This document shows positions 26,161 to 35,039 of a stretch of DNA of 64,000 bases, piece after piece. This stretch comes from Rhizobium sp. 18055 (lineage in GTDB: Bacteria; Pseudomonadota; Alphaproteobacteria; Rhizobiales; Rhizobiaceae), in assembly GCF_902706285.1 (NCBI RefSeq), contig NZ_CACSKD010000018.1:44766-108765 (forward strand). Reading direction: 5' to 3'. A program made the translations under genes and the position numbers. The notes below the pieces were generated by a model. It searched no databases, was not told the DNA's origin, and saw nothing but the letters and a program-made list of their open reading frames with translations. The stretch's first letter is position 1. Each line of letters opens with the position of its first letter.

Positions 26161-27114
26161 ATGCACAATTACCTCGACTTCGAAAAGCCGATCTCCGACC
26201 TCGAAGGCAAGATCGTCGAACTGAAGAAGATCGCCTCGGAAGACGAGAGCATCGACACGTCCGATGAAATCGGCCGGCTGGAAGTTCGCGTTCGCGAAGC
26301 GATGCTCGACATTTATTCGAAGCTGAATGCCTGGCAGAAGACCCAGGTCGCGCGTCATCCGCAGCGGCCGCACTTCGTCGATTATGCCAAGACGCTGTTC
26401 CAGGAATTCACGCCGCTGGCCGGCGACCGCAAGTTTTCCGAGGATGCCGCGATCCAGGCCGGTCTTGCCCGCTTCCGCGGCCAGCCGGTCGCCGTTCTCG
26501 GCCAGGAAAAGGGCAACGACACCAAGAGCCGTTTGAAGCACAATTTCGGCAGCGCCCGTCCGGAAGGATACCGCAAGGCGATCCGTGTGCTCGAGATGGC
26601 CGATCGCTTCGGCCTGCCTGTGATCACGCTGGTCGATACCGCTGGTGCCTATCCCGGCGTCGGCGCCGAAGAGCGCGGCCAGGCGGAAGCCATCGCCCGC
26701 TCGACGGAAATGTGCCTCGGCCTCAAGGTTCCGATCATCTCCGTCGTCATCGGCGAAGGCGGTTCGGGCGGCGCGATTGCGATTGCCACCGGCAACCGCG
26801 TCTACATGCTCGAACATTCGATCTACAGCGTGATCTCCCCTGAGGGTGCGGCCTCGATCCTGTGGCGCGATTCCGCGCGTGCCAAGGAAGCGGCGACCAA
26901 CATGAAGATCACCTCGGAAGATCTGAAGTCGCTCGGCATCATCGACGGGATCATCGGCGAACCGCTCGGCGGCGCGCATCGTGATCCGGACAGCGTGATT
27001 GCCGCGACCGGCGACGTCATTGCCAATGCGCTGGGCGAACTTTCCAGCCGTTCGGGCGAGCAGATCCGCAACGATCGCCGCCAGAAGTTCCTGAACATGG
27101 GCCGTAATCTCTAA
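26161..27114 (+). CDS. accA: Acetyl-CoA carboxylase carboxyltransferase subunit alpha
   Basis: 317 aa; with AccD it transfers the carboxyl group from biotin to acetyl-CoA in fatty-acid synthesis. Conserved blocks are the start MHNYLDFEKPISDLEGKI, RPEGYRKAIRVLEMADRF, DTAGAYPGVGAEERGQ and VVIGEGGSGGAIAI. ATG 26161 is preferred over 26128 because it gives the standard N-terminus and is preceded by AAGGAACGG. 63 nt after xerD, probably the same transcript. Confidence 0.97.
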   Translation: MHNYLDFEKPISDLEGKIVELKKIASEDESIDTSDEIGRLEVRVREAMLDIYSKLNAWQKTQVARHPQRPHFVDYAKTLFQEFTPLAGDRKFSEDAAIQAGLARFRGQPVAVLGQEKGNDTKSRLKHNFGSARPEGYRKAIRVLEMADRFGLPVITLVDTAGAYPGVGAEERGQAEAIARSTEMCLGLKVPIISVVIGEGGSGGAIAIATGNRVYMLEHSIYSVISPEGAASILWRDSARAKEAATNMKITSEDLKSLGIIDGIIGEPLGGAHRDPDSVIAATGDVIANALGELSSRSGEQIRNDRRQKFLNMGRNL

Positions 27115-27309
27115 GCAAGGTCCGCGGCTTACTGTCTATTGGGGCCAAACCTTGGCCACATTAGTGTTATCAATAGCTTTGGTACTTGCGGGGGTCGTGG
27201 GTGCGCGACATGCTCATTAAGGTTTTATCAACCAGATTGGGCCAATGATTCGCTTCTTCGTGGCCTCGCAAATCGGATTGGGTCGCATCTCGTTATTGGG
27301 CTAGTTTGA

Positions 27310-28560
27310 ATGCGCTTTCGTCATTTTGCCTATGTTTCCCTGATGGCGCTGGCTTTGGCCGGCTGCAACGACGCGTTGGAAACCACGCAGATCGACCTTT
27401 CCAAGGTCAAGAACAAGGTCGAGCAGCCCTTGCCATCCCGCATCCTGGCGGAGATGAGCGCCAAGGGCATGGACCGCAATTCGCCGATCATGATCCGCAT
27501 CTTCAAGGAAGAAGGAGCGCTGGAGATCTGGAAGGCGAAGACCGACAATCGTTTCGACAAGATCGCCGACTACAAGATCTGTGCCTGGTCGGGCCGTCTC
27601 GGTCCCAAGGTGAAGCAGGGCGACCGGCAGGCGCCGGAGGGTTTCTACAATCTCAGCCGCGCCAACCTGAACCCGAATTCCAAGTATTACCTCGCCATCA
27701 ACACCGGCTTCCCGAACCGCTATGACTCGGTCAACGGCCGCAGCGGCACGGATTTGATGATCCACGGCGCCTGCTCGTCGTCGGGCTGCTATTCGATGAC
27801 CGACCAGCAGGTGCTTGAGATCTACGCCTTTGCCCGCGACGCCCTCAAGGGCGGCCAGCAGACGGTGCAATTGCAGGCCTTCCCGTTCCGCATGACCGCC
27901 GACAACATGGTCAAGCACCGGATGAACGAGAATATCGACTTCTGGAAAATGCTGAAGGTCGGCTACGACAATTTCGAAGTGACCAAGCGTCCGCCCGAGG
28001 TGAATGTCTGCGAGAAGAAGTATGTCTTCAACCAGCAGACCAGTGGCGTGTTCAATCCGGGCGGCAAGTGCCCCGAGATGTCGACACCGCCGGCGCTGAC
28101 GGCAGCGCTTGCCTCTTATTCCAAGACCTATGATCTGGCCTATGCCAAGGCGACGAAGCAGTTCGACGGCATGGCCTGGTACGATCCATCGGAAGCCGAG
28201 CGCAAGGCCGTGGTTGCCAAGCAGCGCAAGGGCCACGATCTGGCCTATGCGCCGACCGGAACCTCGCTCGAGGCCGGCCGCATGGTCAAGGTTGCCGAGC
28301 TGGAAGACATGATGGCCACGAAGACGGCAACGTCTGTGGCATCGAACACCGTGACCGGCTCCACGCCGACCGCCGTGCCGACGGCAGCGGCTTCCACCGC
28401 TGTGGCGATCGTCGATCCAGCATCCGTGCCGGTACCGACGCCCAACCCGCTGGCTACGACCGAGCCGACGACGGCGACGGCGTTTGCGCCGGTCGAGCCG
28501 CAGGAATCGATCGAAGTTGCTTCCAAGAAGCCGTTCTGGAAGTTCTGGGGCAGCGATTGA
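27310..28560 (+). CDS. L,D-transpeptidase family lipoprotein (YafK-like)
   Basis: 416 aa. The lipoprotein signal ends in LAGC (Cys19), so it is membrane-anchored in the envelope. The YkuD domain (about 55-190) ends in the catalytic signature IHGACSSSGCYSMTD (His152, Cys160). The C-terminal 110 residues are Ala/Thr/Pro-rich and probably disordered. YafK-type enzymes form or cut the links between peptidoglycan and proteins or 3-3 crosslinks. The stop overlaps the ATG of the TusA-like gene. Confidence 0.92.
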   Translation: MRFRHFAYVSLMALALAGCNDALETTQIDLSKVKNKVEQPLPSRILAEMSAKGMDRNSPIMIRIFKEEGALEIWKAKTDNRFDKIADYKICAWSGRLGPKVKQGDRQAPEGFYNLSRANLNPNSKYYLAINTGFPNRYDSVNGRSGTDLMIHGACSSSGCYSMTDQQVLEIYAFARDALKGGQQTVQLQAFPFRMTADNMVKHRMNENIDFWKMLKVGYDNFEVTKRPPEVNVCEKKYVFNQQTSGVFNPGGKCPEMSTPPALTAALASYSKTYDLAYAKATKQFDGMAWYDPSEAERKAVVAKQRKGHDLAYAPTGTSLEAGRMVKVAELEDMMATKTATSVASNTVTGSTPTAVPTAAASTAVAIVDPASVPVPTPNPLATTEPTTATAFAPVEPQESIEVASKKPFWKFWGSD

Positions 28561-28787
28561 TGGCTTCGGCCATCGGCTACGATCTGCGTGGGCTGAAATG
28601 CCCGCTGCCGGTTCTCAAGACACGCAAGAAGCTATCGTCGCTGCCCAGCGGCACGCTCCTGCGCGTCGAAACCACCGATCCGCTGGCCGGGATCGACATC
28701 CCGCATTTCTGCCATCAGGACGGCCACGAACTGCTTGAGTCCGAGAGGACCGAGAGCGGTCACCGGTTTCTCATCCGCAAGACGTAA
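28560..28787 (+). CDS. TusA-family sulfurtransferase
   Basis: 75 aa. The conserved CPxP motif is in YDLRGLKCPLPVLKTRKKL (Cys16), and the family fold continues with GTLLRVETTDPLAGIDIPHF. TusA proteins relay persulfide sulfur for tRNA thiolation and cofactor synthesis. ATG 28560 shares its A with the upstream stop (TGATG); TTG 28557 is not needed. It converges with the CobW gene across 27 nt. Confidence 0.93.
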   Translation: MASAIGYDLRGLKCPLPVLKTRKKLSSLPSGTLLRVETTDPLAGIDIPHFCHQDGHELLESERTESGHRFLIRKT

Positions 28788-28814
28788 CCCTCAGCGGCTC
28801 ATTTCAGGGAGTGC

Positions 28815-30017
28815 TTAAAATCGCATGCCCGGAACTGCCAGTGGATTGTCGTTGAGGGCGGCGCGGTCGGCCATGTCGATGCGCGGCTTGCCGAGGAAGG
28901 CGTCGAACAGATCCTTGACGAAGGCTTCCGGCAGGTCCTTGGTGATCAGCACCATACGGGTGCGGCGATCATCCGGGTTCGGCCAGGCCGGCAGGCGGCT
29001 CGGCGGGTGGAAGATGCTCTGGACGCCGTGCAGCACCAGCGGCCGGTCCGGCCGGTCCGACATCGAGACGATCGCCTTCATCCGCAGCAGCTTTTCGCCA
29101 TGTGCCGAGCGCAGCAGGTCGATGAACATGTCGAGTGCCATGGGATCGATCGGCTTGTCCTCGACGATCGAGAAGGAGCGGATCGAGGCGTCGTGACGGT
29201 TGACGTCATGCGGGTTCTGGTCGTCGTGGGCGTGGGCGTGGGCGTGGGGATGATGGTGGTGAGCATGGCCGTGGCCGTGGTCGTCGCCATGGTGGTGGCC
29301 GTGATCATGATCATGCCCGTGATGATGATGCGCCTCGTGGGCGTCCTCGTCGCGCAGCCAGCGGCCGACATCGGCGCTCTTGGTGGCCGGGTCGTAGAGG
29401 CCATTGACCAGCGTTGCCGCCGTGCCGGTCTCTGTGTCGTCGGCATCCATCCATGCCGCACGCGGGTTCAGCGTGCGCAACCGGGCTTCGAGCCTTGAAA
29501 GCACCTCGGGCGAGGCCAAGGTCTTCTTCGAGACGATCAGGCGGTCGGCGACGGCCACCTGCCTGACGGCCTCTTCGTGATTGTCGAGCGTCTGCAGGCC
29601 ATTGACCGCATCGACAACGGTGACGACGCCGTCGAGCTCGAAACTGTCTGCGATGACAGGGTTGCCCATGATTGCCTGCATCACCGGGGCGGGGTCGGCA
29701 AGGCCGGTGGTTTCGATGACGACGCGGCTGACCTTCCTGACGCGGCCGGTCTGGATGGCGTCCATCAGGTTGGCGAGCGTATCCACCAGTTCGCCGCGCA
29801 CGGTGCAGCAGAGGCAGCCGTCCGACAGCTCGATGATCGCGTCGCCGGAGCTCTCGACCAGCAGATGGTCGATGCCGACATCGCCGAACTCGTTGATGAT
29901 CACGGCGGCGTCCGACATTGCCGGATCCTTGAGGATGCGGTTCAGCAGCGTCGATTTTCCCGCACCGAGAAATCCGGTGAGAATGGTGACCGGAATCCGG
30001 TCGGCGGCTACGCTCAT
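28815..30017 (-). CDS. CobW/COG0523 family GTPase with histidine-rich loop
   Basis: 400 aa G3E-family GTPase. P-loop GFLGAGKS (15-22), metal-binding CLCC (68-71, the CxCC motif), switch ETTGLADP, and a histidine/aspartate-rich segment at about 230-270 with more than twenty histidines, then the CobW C-terminal domain. COG0523 proteins act as metal chaperones (often Zn) or, as true CobW, in cobalamin synthesis. The His-rich loop and the distance from cobST favour a Zn/metal insertase role (inference). 26 nt downstream of the D,D-carboxypeptidase gene. Confidence 0.93.
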   Translation of the reverse strand: MSVAADRIPVTILTGFLGAGKSTLLNRILKDPAMSDAAVIINEFGDVGIDHLLVESSGDAIIELSDGCLCCTVRGELVDTLANLMDAIQTGRVRKVSRVVIETTGLADPAPVMQAIMGNPVIADSFELDGVVTVVDAVNGLQTLDNHEEAVRQVAVADRLIVSKKTLASPEVLSRLEARLRTLNPRAAWMDADDTETGTAATLVNGLYDPATKSADVGRWLRDEDAHEAHHHHGHDHDHGHHHGDDHGHGHAHHHHPHAHAHAHDDQNPHDVNRHDASIRSFSIVEDKPIDPMALDMFIDLLRSAHGEKLLRMKAIVSMSDRPDRPLVLHGVQSIFHPPSRLPAWPNPDDRRTRMVLITKDLPEAFVKDLFDAFLGKPRIDMADRAALNDNPLAVPGMRF

Positions 30018-30043
30018 GTCAGTCTTGCCTTGTCAGTCTGGCC

Positions 30044-31159
30044 TTAAAAGGAGGTCGGGCGCGGCATCGGGATCGGGACGTTGGCGATCGTATCGGCCGT
30101 TGCCAGCTTGTCCGGCTGCGGTTCGTTCTGGCCGGGGATCAGACCGGCATAGGAGAAAGCAGGTTCGTGATCCATCTCCTGGATATAGGGCGAGTGGATC
30201 TTCATGCGTCCGACTTCATCGCGGGTTTCGCTGCGGATCTTGGCGCCCTTGGCGCTGCAGATTTCGGCGGTGATATCGGTTACCTGATCCTGACCTTCGC
30301 CGTAGGGCTTCAGCGAGCCCAGCGTATCGGTGCCGGGGAATTGCGCGGTAAAACCCTTCTGCAGCAGGTCGGCGGAATTGTCGGCGCGGGCGGCAAGGCT
30401 GTCGGTGCCGAGCACGACGGAGACCAGAGTGCGGCCGTTGCGGGTGGCGGAGCTGATCTGGTTGAACCCGGACGCACAGATGAAGCCGGTCTTCATGCCA
30501 TCAGCGCCGGCAAAGCGGCCGATCAGCATGTTGATGGCCGGTACATTCTTGGTGCCTGTGGTGATGCCTTCCAGCGAGAAATAGCCGGCATATTGCGGGA
30601 AGTCGCGGCGCAGCGCCACCGACAGGATCGCGAGGTCGCGGGCCGTGGTGTACTGGCCCTTGCCGGGCAGCCCGTTCGGATTGATGAAGTGCGAATCGGT
30701 CATGCCGAGCTTGACGGCCTCTGCGTTCATGCGGAGAACGAAGGCTTCCTGCGTGCCACCGACGGCTTCGGCGACGGCCACCGCGATGTCGTTGGCGGAC
30801 TTGACGATCAGGATCTTGATGGCGCTGTCCAGCGTCAGCTTCTGGCCGGGCTTGAAATACATCTTGGCGGGCGGCTGGGCGGCGGCGCGCTTGCTCATGG
30901 CGATCGGGGTATCGACGCTGATCTGGCCGGAGCGGATGGCATCGAACACGGTGTAGATGGTCATCAGCTTGGTCAGCGATGCCGGGTACCACTTGCGGAA
31001 AGCCTCGTCATGCTCGAGCACGCGACCGCTCTGGACATCCACCAGGATATGCGGATTTGCATAGGCCTGAGAGGTTGCGGAGAAAGCGATGGCAGCTGCG
31101 GAAGCGGCGATGGTGATCGGCCGCAAGGCGGCAAGCAAGCGGTTCTGGCGCGTCGACAC
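30044..31159 (-). CDS. D-alanyl-D-alanine carboxypeptidase (low-molecular-weight PBP)
   Basis: 371 aa with a signal peptide (about 1-35). Serine-protease-like S11 family: SLTK at 61-64, SAN at 121-123 and KTG at 223-225. It trims the terminal D-Ala of peptidoglycan stem peptides in the periplasm; the C-terminal part is beta-rich and Pro-rich at the end. Start is GTG 31159 with AAGGA about 7 nt upstream. Divergent from the M20 gene, and probably co-transcribed with the CobW gene below it. Confidence 0.95.
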   Translation of the reverse strand: MSTRQNRLLAALRPITIAASAAAIAFSATSQAYANPHILVDVQSGRVLEHDEAFRKWYPASLTKLMTIYTVFDAIRSGQISVDTPIAMSKRAAAQPPAKMYFKPGQKLTLDSAIKILIVKSANDIAVAVAEAVGGTQEAFVLRMNAEAVKLGMTDSHFINPNGLPGKGQYTTARDLAILSVALRRDFPQYAGYFSLEGITTGTKNVPAINMLIGRFAGADGMKTGFICASGFNQISSATRNGRTLVSVVLGTDSLAARADNSADLLQKGFTAQFPGTDTLGSLKPYGEGQDQVTDITAEICSAKGAKIRSETRDEVGRMKIHSPYIQEMDHEPAFSYAGLIPGQNEPQPDKLATADTIANVPIPMPRPTSF

Positions 31160-31315
31160 GGTTTGTCCTTAAAGATTTCCGGATGTCTCGAAAGTTTCCC
31201 CTATTTAACGTATATGGCCATGACATGGCAAAGGTCATTGTCTAACTTATTTGCGAGACATGATATCTCCACCGTTCATTGCCGCGGGTTTCGATTTTCA
31301 GCAGGGAAAGCAAGC

Positions 31316-32479
31316 ATGCCGATTTTGAACAGAGCCGCCGAGCTTCAGTCCGAAGTGACCGAGTGGCGCCGGCACATTCATGAGCGCCCGGGGCTGTTGT
31401 TCGCGGTCGAGGAAACCGCAGCCTTCGTGGCGGAAAAGCTAAAGGCGTTCGGCGTCGACGAGATCGTCACCGGCATTGGCCGCACCGGCGTCGTCGGACT
31501 GATCCGGGGCAAGGGCGAAGGATCGCGGGCGATCGGCCTGCGCGCCGACATGGATGCGCTGCCGCTCACCGAAATCACCGGAATGCCCTGGGCATCGACA
31601 ATACCGGGCAAAATGCATGCCTGCGGGCATGATGGCCACACGGCGATGCTGCTGGGGGCGGCGAAGTACCTGGCCGAGACGCGCAACTTCAACGGCAATG
31701 TCGCGGTCATCTTCCAGCCGGCCGAAGAGGGCGGCGGCGGTGGCAACCTGATGGTCCAGGACGGAATGATGGAGCGCTTCGGCATCGAAGAGGTCTATGG
31801 CATGCACAACATGCCCGGCCTTGCCGTCGGCCAGTTCGCCATCCGCAAGGGGCCGATCATGGCGGCGACCGACGAGTTCACGGTGACCGTCAAAGGTCGC
31901 GGCGGCCATGCGGCGCAGCCGAACCGCACGATCGACCCGATCGCCATCGCGACGCAGATCATCACCAACCTGCAGATGATCGCATCACGCAATGTTGATC
32001 CGCTGCGCTCGGTGGTCGTGTCCGTCACCAAATTCAACGCCGGCTTTGCCCACAACGTCATTCCCAATGAAGCGACGTTTGCCGGCACGGTGCGGACGCT
32101 CGATGAAGCGGTGCGAGACCAGGCCGAGACGCGTTTCAAGCAGATCGTCAGCGGCGTGGCGGCGGCGCATGATGCGGAAACAGAAATCGCGTTTCACCGC
32201 AACTATCCGGTCACATCCAACCACGCCGACGAGACCGCCTATGCGACGGCGGTTGCGACCGATATCGCCGGTGCCGCCAACGTCAATGCCGATGTCGATC
32301 CGATGATGGGCGGCGAGGATTTTTCCTATATGCTGAACGCCCGCCCCGGCGCTTTCATCTTCATCGGTAACGGCGATACGGCGGGCCTTCACAACCCGGC
32401 CTACGACTTCAACGACGAAGCCATCAGCCACGGCATCTCCTACTGGGTGCGGCTGGCAGAACAGCGCCTCGGCGGCTGA
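31316..32479 (+). CDS. M20-family amidohydrolase (hippurate hydrolase-like)
   Basis: 387 aa. Metal ligands and catalytic residues lie in GLRADMDALPL, CGHDGHTAMLLGAAKYL, FQPAEEGGGGG and MMGGEDFSYML; the dimerisation lid contains GRGGHAAQPNRTIDP. This is the HipO/AmhX-type subfamily that hydrolyses N-acyl or amidated amino acids. The frame is open upstream to 30167 only because it is antisense to the carboxypeptidase gene; ATG 31316 after AGGGAAAG is the start. Terminator at 32507-32532. Confidence 0.95.
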   Translation: MPILNRAAELQSEVTEWRRHIHERPGLLFAVEETAAFVAEKLKAFGVDEIVTGIGRTGVVGLIRGKGEGSRAIGLRADMDALPLTEITGMPWASTIPGKMHACGHDGHTAMLLGAAKYLAETRNFNGNVAVIFQPAEEGGGGGNLMVQDGMMERFGIEEVYGMHNMPGLAVGQFAIRKGPIMAATDEFTVTVKGRGGHAAQPNRTIDPIAIATQIITNLQMIASRNVDPLRSVVVSVTKFNAGFAHNVIPNEATFAGTVRTLDEAVRDQAETRFKQIVSGVAAAHDAETEIAFHRNYPVTSNHADETAYATAVATDIAGAANVNADVDPMMGGEDFSYMLNARPGAFIFIGNGDTAGLHNPAYDFNDEAISHGISYWVRLAEQRLGG

Positions 32480-32506
32480 GGTGTCGTCGATAGCGTGACA
32501 TCGAAG

Positions 32507-32532
32507 AGGACTTGAATTTTCGGGTCCTTTTT
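32507..32532 (+). terminator. Terminator after the M20 gene
   Basis: Stem AGGACTTG (32507-32514) with CGGGTCCT (32521-32528), two G-U pairs, 6-nt loop, T-run TTTTTCTTTT. In the other direction it lies beyond the 3' end of the tRNA-Arg gene. Confidence 0.62.
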
Positions 32533-32606
32533 CTTTTCTGCGGGTTGTTACAGGATTGGCCGAAGCCAGCCGGCGGCTGCTCTTGCCGATAAAATTTGCA
32601 GGAAAA

Positions 32607-32905
32607 TGGTGTCCACGAGAGGATTCGAACCTCCGACCCCAGGATTCATACCACTTCGGCTTTGGCCGCCGTCCGAGGACGTTCGTGGTCTGGACTGTCC
32701 CTTCACCATGGGCCGAAGCCTTTAGGTGCTACCCATCCAGTCTCTACACCTTCAACGGATTTCTCCGAAGCTTGGCTCGGGATTGGCATGCTGAGAGTTC
32801 AGCGAAGCGTTCCCCGACTTTGAGCAGATCGACTGCACAGTTTCCAAGTGCAGCCCCCAATTATCTCTAGGAATCCTGTGCTCTATCCTGCTGAGCTACG
32901 TGGAC
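32607..32905 (-). tRNA. tRNA-Arg(CCU) interrupted by a group I intron
   Basis: The exons are 32869-32905 (5') and 32607-32646 (3', including an encoded CCA). Joined, they make a 77-nt tRNA: acceptor GTCCACG/CGTGGAC, D arm GCTC/GAGC, anticodon stem CAGGA/TCCTG with loop TTCCTAA (anticodon CCT), and T arm GGAGG/CCTCT with loop TTCGAAT. The 222-nt intron at 32647-32868 falls between position 36 (the last anticodon base) and position 37. A functional tRNA needs splicing. tRNA-Arg(CCU) is the classic host of a self-splicing group I intron in Agrobacterium tumefaciens. Confidence 0.93.
32647..32868 (-). ncRNA. Group I intron (subgroup IC3-like) inside tRNA-Arg(CCU)
   Basis: 222 nt, no ORF. The 5' exon ends in T and the intron ends in G, as group I introns require. 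A guide segment TTGGGGG shortly after the 5' splice site can pair with the exon end TTCCT, with the splice-site U opposite G. Core pieces on this strand match the IC3 tRNA introns: CCCGAGCCAAGCTTCGG, GGTGTAGAGACTGGATGGG (32732-32750, P7 region) and ATGGTGAAGGGACAGTCCAG (32690-32709, P7 3' strand). AAT at the start of the 3' exon can pair with ATT upstream of the guide (P10). Self-splicing is expected but not shown. Confidence 0.92.
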
Positions 32906-32913
32906 AACGCCCC

Positions 32914-32942
32914 TGCATAGCTTGACTGCCCGTGGTGATCAA
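32914..32942 (-). promoter_or_regulatory. Promoter candidate for tRNA-Arg(CCU)
   Basis: Read on the minus strand: TTGATC (32942-32937), 17-nt spacer, TATGCA (32919-32914). The tRNA 5' end is 9 nt downstream, which fits transcription starting at or just before the mature 5' end. Confidence 0.5.
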
Positions 32943-33284
32943 CAGGCTTTTGAGGCCTTGCTTCAATTAGCGCTCGGCGAGGACGGCGGTGCGGCCGGGT
33001 TTTTGCAAACCCTTCGGTGCGTTTGCCGCAGATGCCTCGGTTCGGTCGTCCGTCCATCAGCGTTAGTTAAGCAAGTAGTTGCTGAATAAATGAAATAATG
33101 GACAGCTGTGTCATCCTCGGACGCTGTTGCGCCATAGCGGCACGGGACCATGCTGCAATGCAATACTCGCGTTAACAGTGAGTTTTTTTAGTTTTGCACA
33201 ACTATAGAAAGAGCAAGCCATAGCTGCCGATCTGGTCCATGTTCGGGACATCACTGCCCCAGTTTCAATCGATCGCGAGGCACG
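32943..33284. other. Intergenic region between tRNA-Arg and prsD
   Basis: No gene seen. It holds a small hairpin GGGTTT/AAACCC (32997-33012) without a T-run and becomes AT-rich from about 33040 to 33210. The prsD promoter is expected here, but I could not pick one convincing -35/-10 pair. Confidence 0.4.
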
Positions 33285-35039
33285 TTGTCCCAATCCAAGA
33301 CAAAAACATCCCGCCCGTTCCTGATTTCCGCCGTGTCATCCGTGCGCGGCGCCTTTTTCGGGCTCGGAATGACCAGTTGCATCGTCAATATTCTGGCGCT
33401 CACCGGTTCCTTCTTCATGCTGCAGGTCTATGACCGGGTCATTCCGGCCCGCAGCCTGCCAACCCTTGTCGGCCTCAGCATCATCACGCTGACGCTGTTT
33501 GCGTTTCAGGGCCTGCTCGAGCTGGTGCGCTCGCTGGTGCTGGCGCGGCTGGGGCAATCGGTGGACGAGCGGTTCGGGCCGGTGGTGTTCCGGTCGTTTG
33601 CAGCCGCGCCATCGCGGCGAGCGGCGGCGGACAACGGGCTGCAGCCGTTGCGCGACATCGACATGGTGCGCGGCTTCCTCTCCGGCCCCGGCCCGACGGC
33701 GCTGTTCGATCTGCCGTGGATGCCGTTCTATCTCGGGCTGTGCTTCGTGTTTCACGTCTGGATCGGCGTGGTGGCGCTGGCCGGTGCGCTGCTGCTGATC
33801 GGGTTGACCATTCTTGCCGAGATCCGCACGCGGCAGCCGACGCAGGAGGCGGCGCGGATCGGGATCAACAGGATGGCGCTCGCAGAGGCGACCCGGCGCA
33901 ATGCCGAGACGGTGGCCTCGATGGGGTTCGCCGAGCGGCTGGAGGAGCGCTGGTCGGCGATCAATCTGCGCTACCGGCAAACGCAGTATCGCGCCACCAG
34001 CATCACGGTCTCGCTCTCGACCCTGTCGCGGGTGGTGCGGCTGATGCTGCAATCGGGCGTGCTTGCCGTCGGCGCTGTGCTGGTCATTCGCCAGGAAGCG
34101 ACCGGCGGGATCATGATTGCCAGCTCCATCCTCGTCAGCCGGGCGCTGGCGCCGGTCGAATTGGCCATCGGCCAGTGGCGTGGGTTTGCCGCAGCGCGCG
34201 AGAGCTGGTCGCGGCTTGTGCGGTTGAGCGAGACGGAGATCGTCAGCAGCCCCGAGGTGCGGCTGCCGGCACCGCATGCAAGCCTGAAGGTCGAGAACCT
34301 GCATCTTGCGGCACCGGGATCGACCGTGCCTGTCGTCCGCGGTGTGTCTTTCGAGATCAAGGCGGGCGAGGCGATCGGCATTGTCGGGCCCAGCGCTTCG
34401 GGCAAGTCTTCGCTGGCGCGCGGGCTGGTCGGGCTCTGGGAGCCTCGGGTCGGTGCCGTGCGTCTCGACAGGGCGTCATTGTCGCAATGGGAGCCGGAGG
34501 CGCTTGGCAGGCATATCGGCTATCTCCCCCAGGATATCGGCCTGTTCGACGGCTCGATCGCCGAGAATATCGCCCGCTTCGATCGCTCTGCCTCGTCGGA
34601 GGCGATCGTCGCGGCGGCCCATGCTGCCGGCATCTACGAGATGATCGTGCAGATGCCAGACGGGTTCGATACGGAAATCGGCGAGCAGGGGGCCGTTCTG
34701 TCGGCCGGGCAGCGGCAACGGCTGGCGCTGGCGCGGGCGCTTTATGGCGAGCCTTTCCTGGTCGTGCTCGACGAACCGAATGCCAATCTCGACACTGCGG
34801 GCGATGCCGCCCTGACCCGCGCCATCGAGGGTGTTTGCGCCCGCGGCGGCGTGGCGATCGTCATTGCGCATCGGCCAAGCGCACTTGCCAGCGTCAACAA
34901 GGTGCTGGTGCTTGCCAATGGCCAGATGCAGGGGTTCGGGCCGAAGGAGGAGTTTTTCCAGAAACCCGCTGCTGCTGCTTCGGCAGCATTTCTGCCGGTC
35001 CGTTTCGGGCGGGTCAATGAGGGGAGGGCGGCGCGATGA
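33285..35039 (+). CDS. prsD: Type I secretion ABC transporter (permease plus ATPase), PrsD-like
   Basis: 584 aa. The N-terminal transmembrane domain (about 1-300) begins with NILALTGSFFMLQVYDRVIP, typical of PrtD/PrsD exporters. The ATPase has Walker A GPSASGKS (368-375), signature LSAGQRQRLALARAL and Walker B FLVVLDEPNANLD. It energises one-step secretion of unfolded proteins across both membranes. The start is TTG 33285 with GAGG (33277-33280) 4 nt upstream; later ATGs would cut into the first membrane segment. Four-base overlap with the adaptor gene. The PrsD name rests on the adjacent adaptor and glycanase. Confidence 0.9.
   Translation: MSQSKTKTSRPFLISAVSSVRGAFFGLGMTSCIVNILALTGSFFMLQVYDRVIPARSLPTLVGLSIITLTLFAFQGLLELVRSLVLARLGQSVDERFGPVVFRSFAAAPSRRAAADNGLQPLRDIDMVRGFLSGPGPTALFDLPWMPFYLGLCFVFHVWIGVVALAGALLLIGLTILAEIRTRQPTQEAARIGINRMALAEATRRNAETVASMGFAERLEERWSAINLRYRQTQYRATSITVSLSTLSRVVRLMLQSGVLAVGAVLVIRQEATGGIMIASSILVSRALAPVELAIGQWRGFAAARESWSRLVRLSETEIVSSPEVRLPAPHASLKVENLHLAAPGSTVPVVRGVSFEIKAGEAIGIVGPSASGKSSLARGLVGLWEPRVGAVRLDRASLSQWEPEALGRHIGYLPQDIGLFDGSIAENIARFDRSASSEAIVAAAHAAGIYEMIVQMPDGFDTEIGEQGAVLSAGQRQRLALARALYGEPFLVVLDEPNANLDTAGDAALTRAIEGVCARGGVAIVIAHRPSALASVNKVLVLANGQMQGFGPKEEFFQKPAAAASAAFLPVRFGRVNEGRAAR

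Noticed and set aside
30167..31315. Upstream extension of the M20 amidohydrolase frame
   Set aside because: It is wholly antisense to the D,D-carboxypeptidase gene; the family N-terminus and ribosome site are at 31316.
32596..32870. Plus-strand open frames over the tRNA-Arg region
   Set aside because: They read the complement of the tRNA and its intron; the RNA structure explains the sequence completely.
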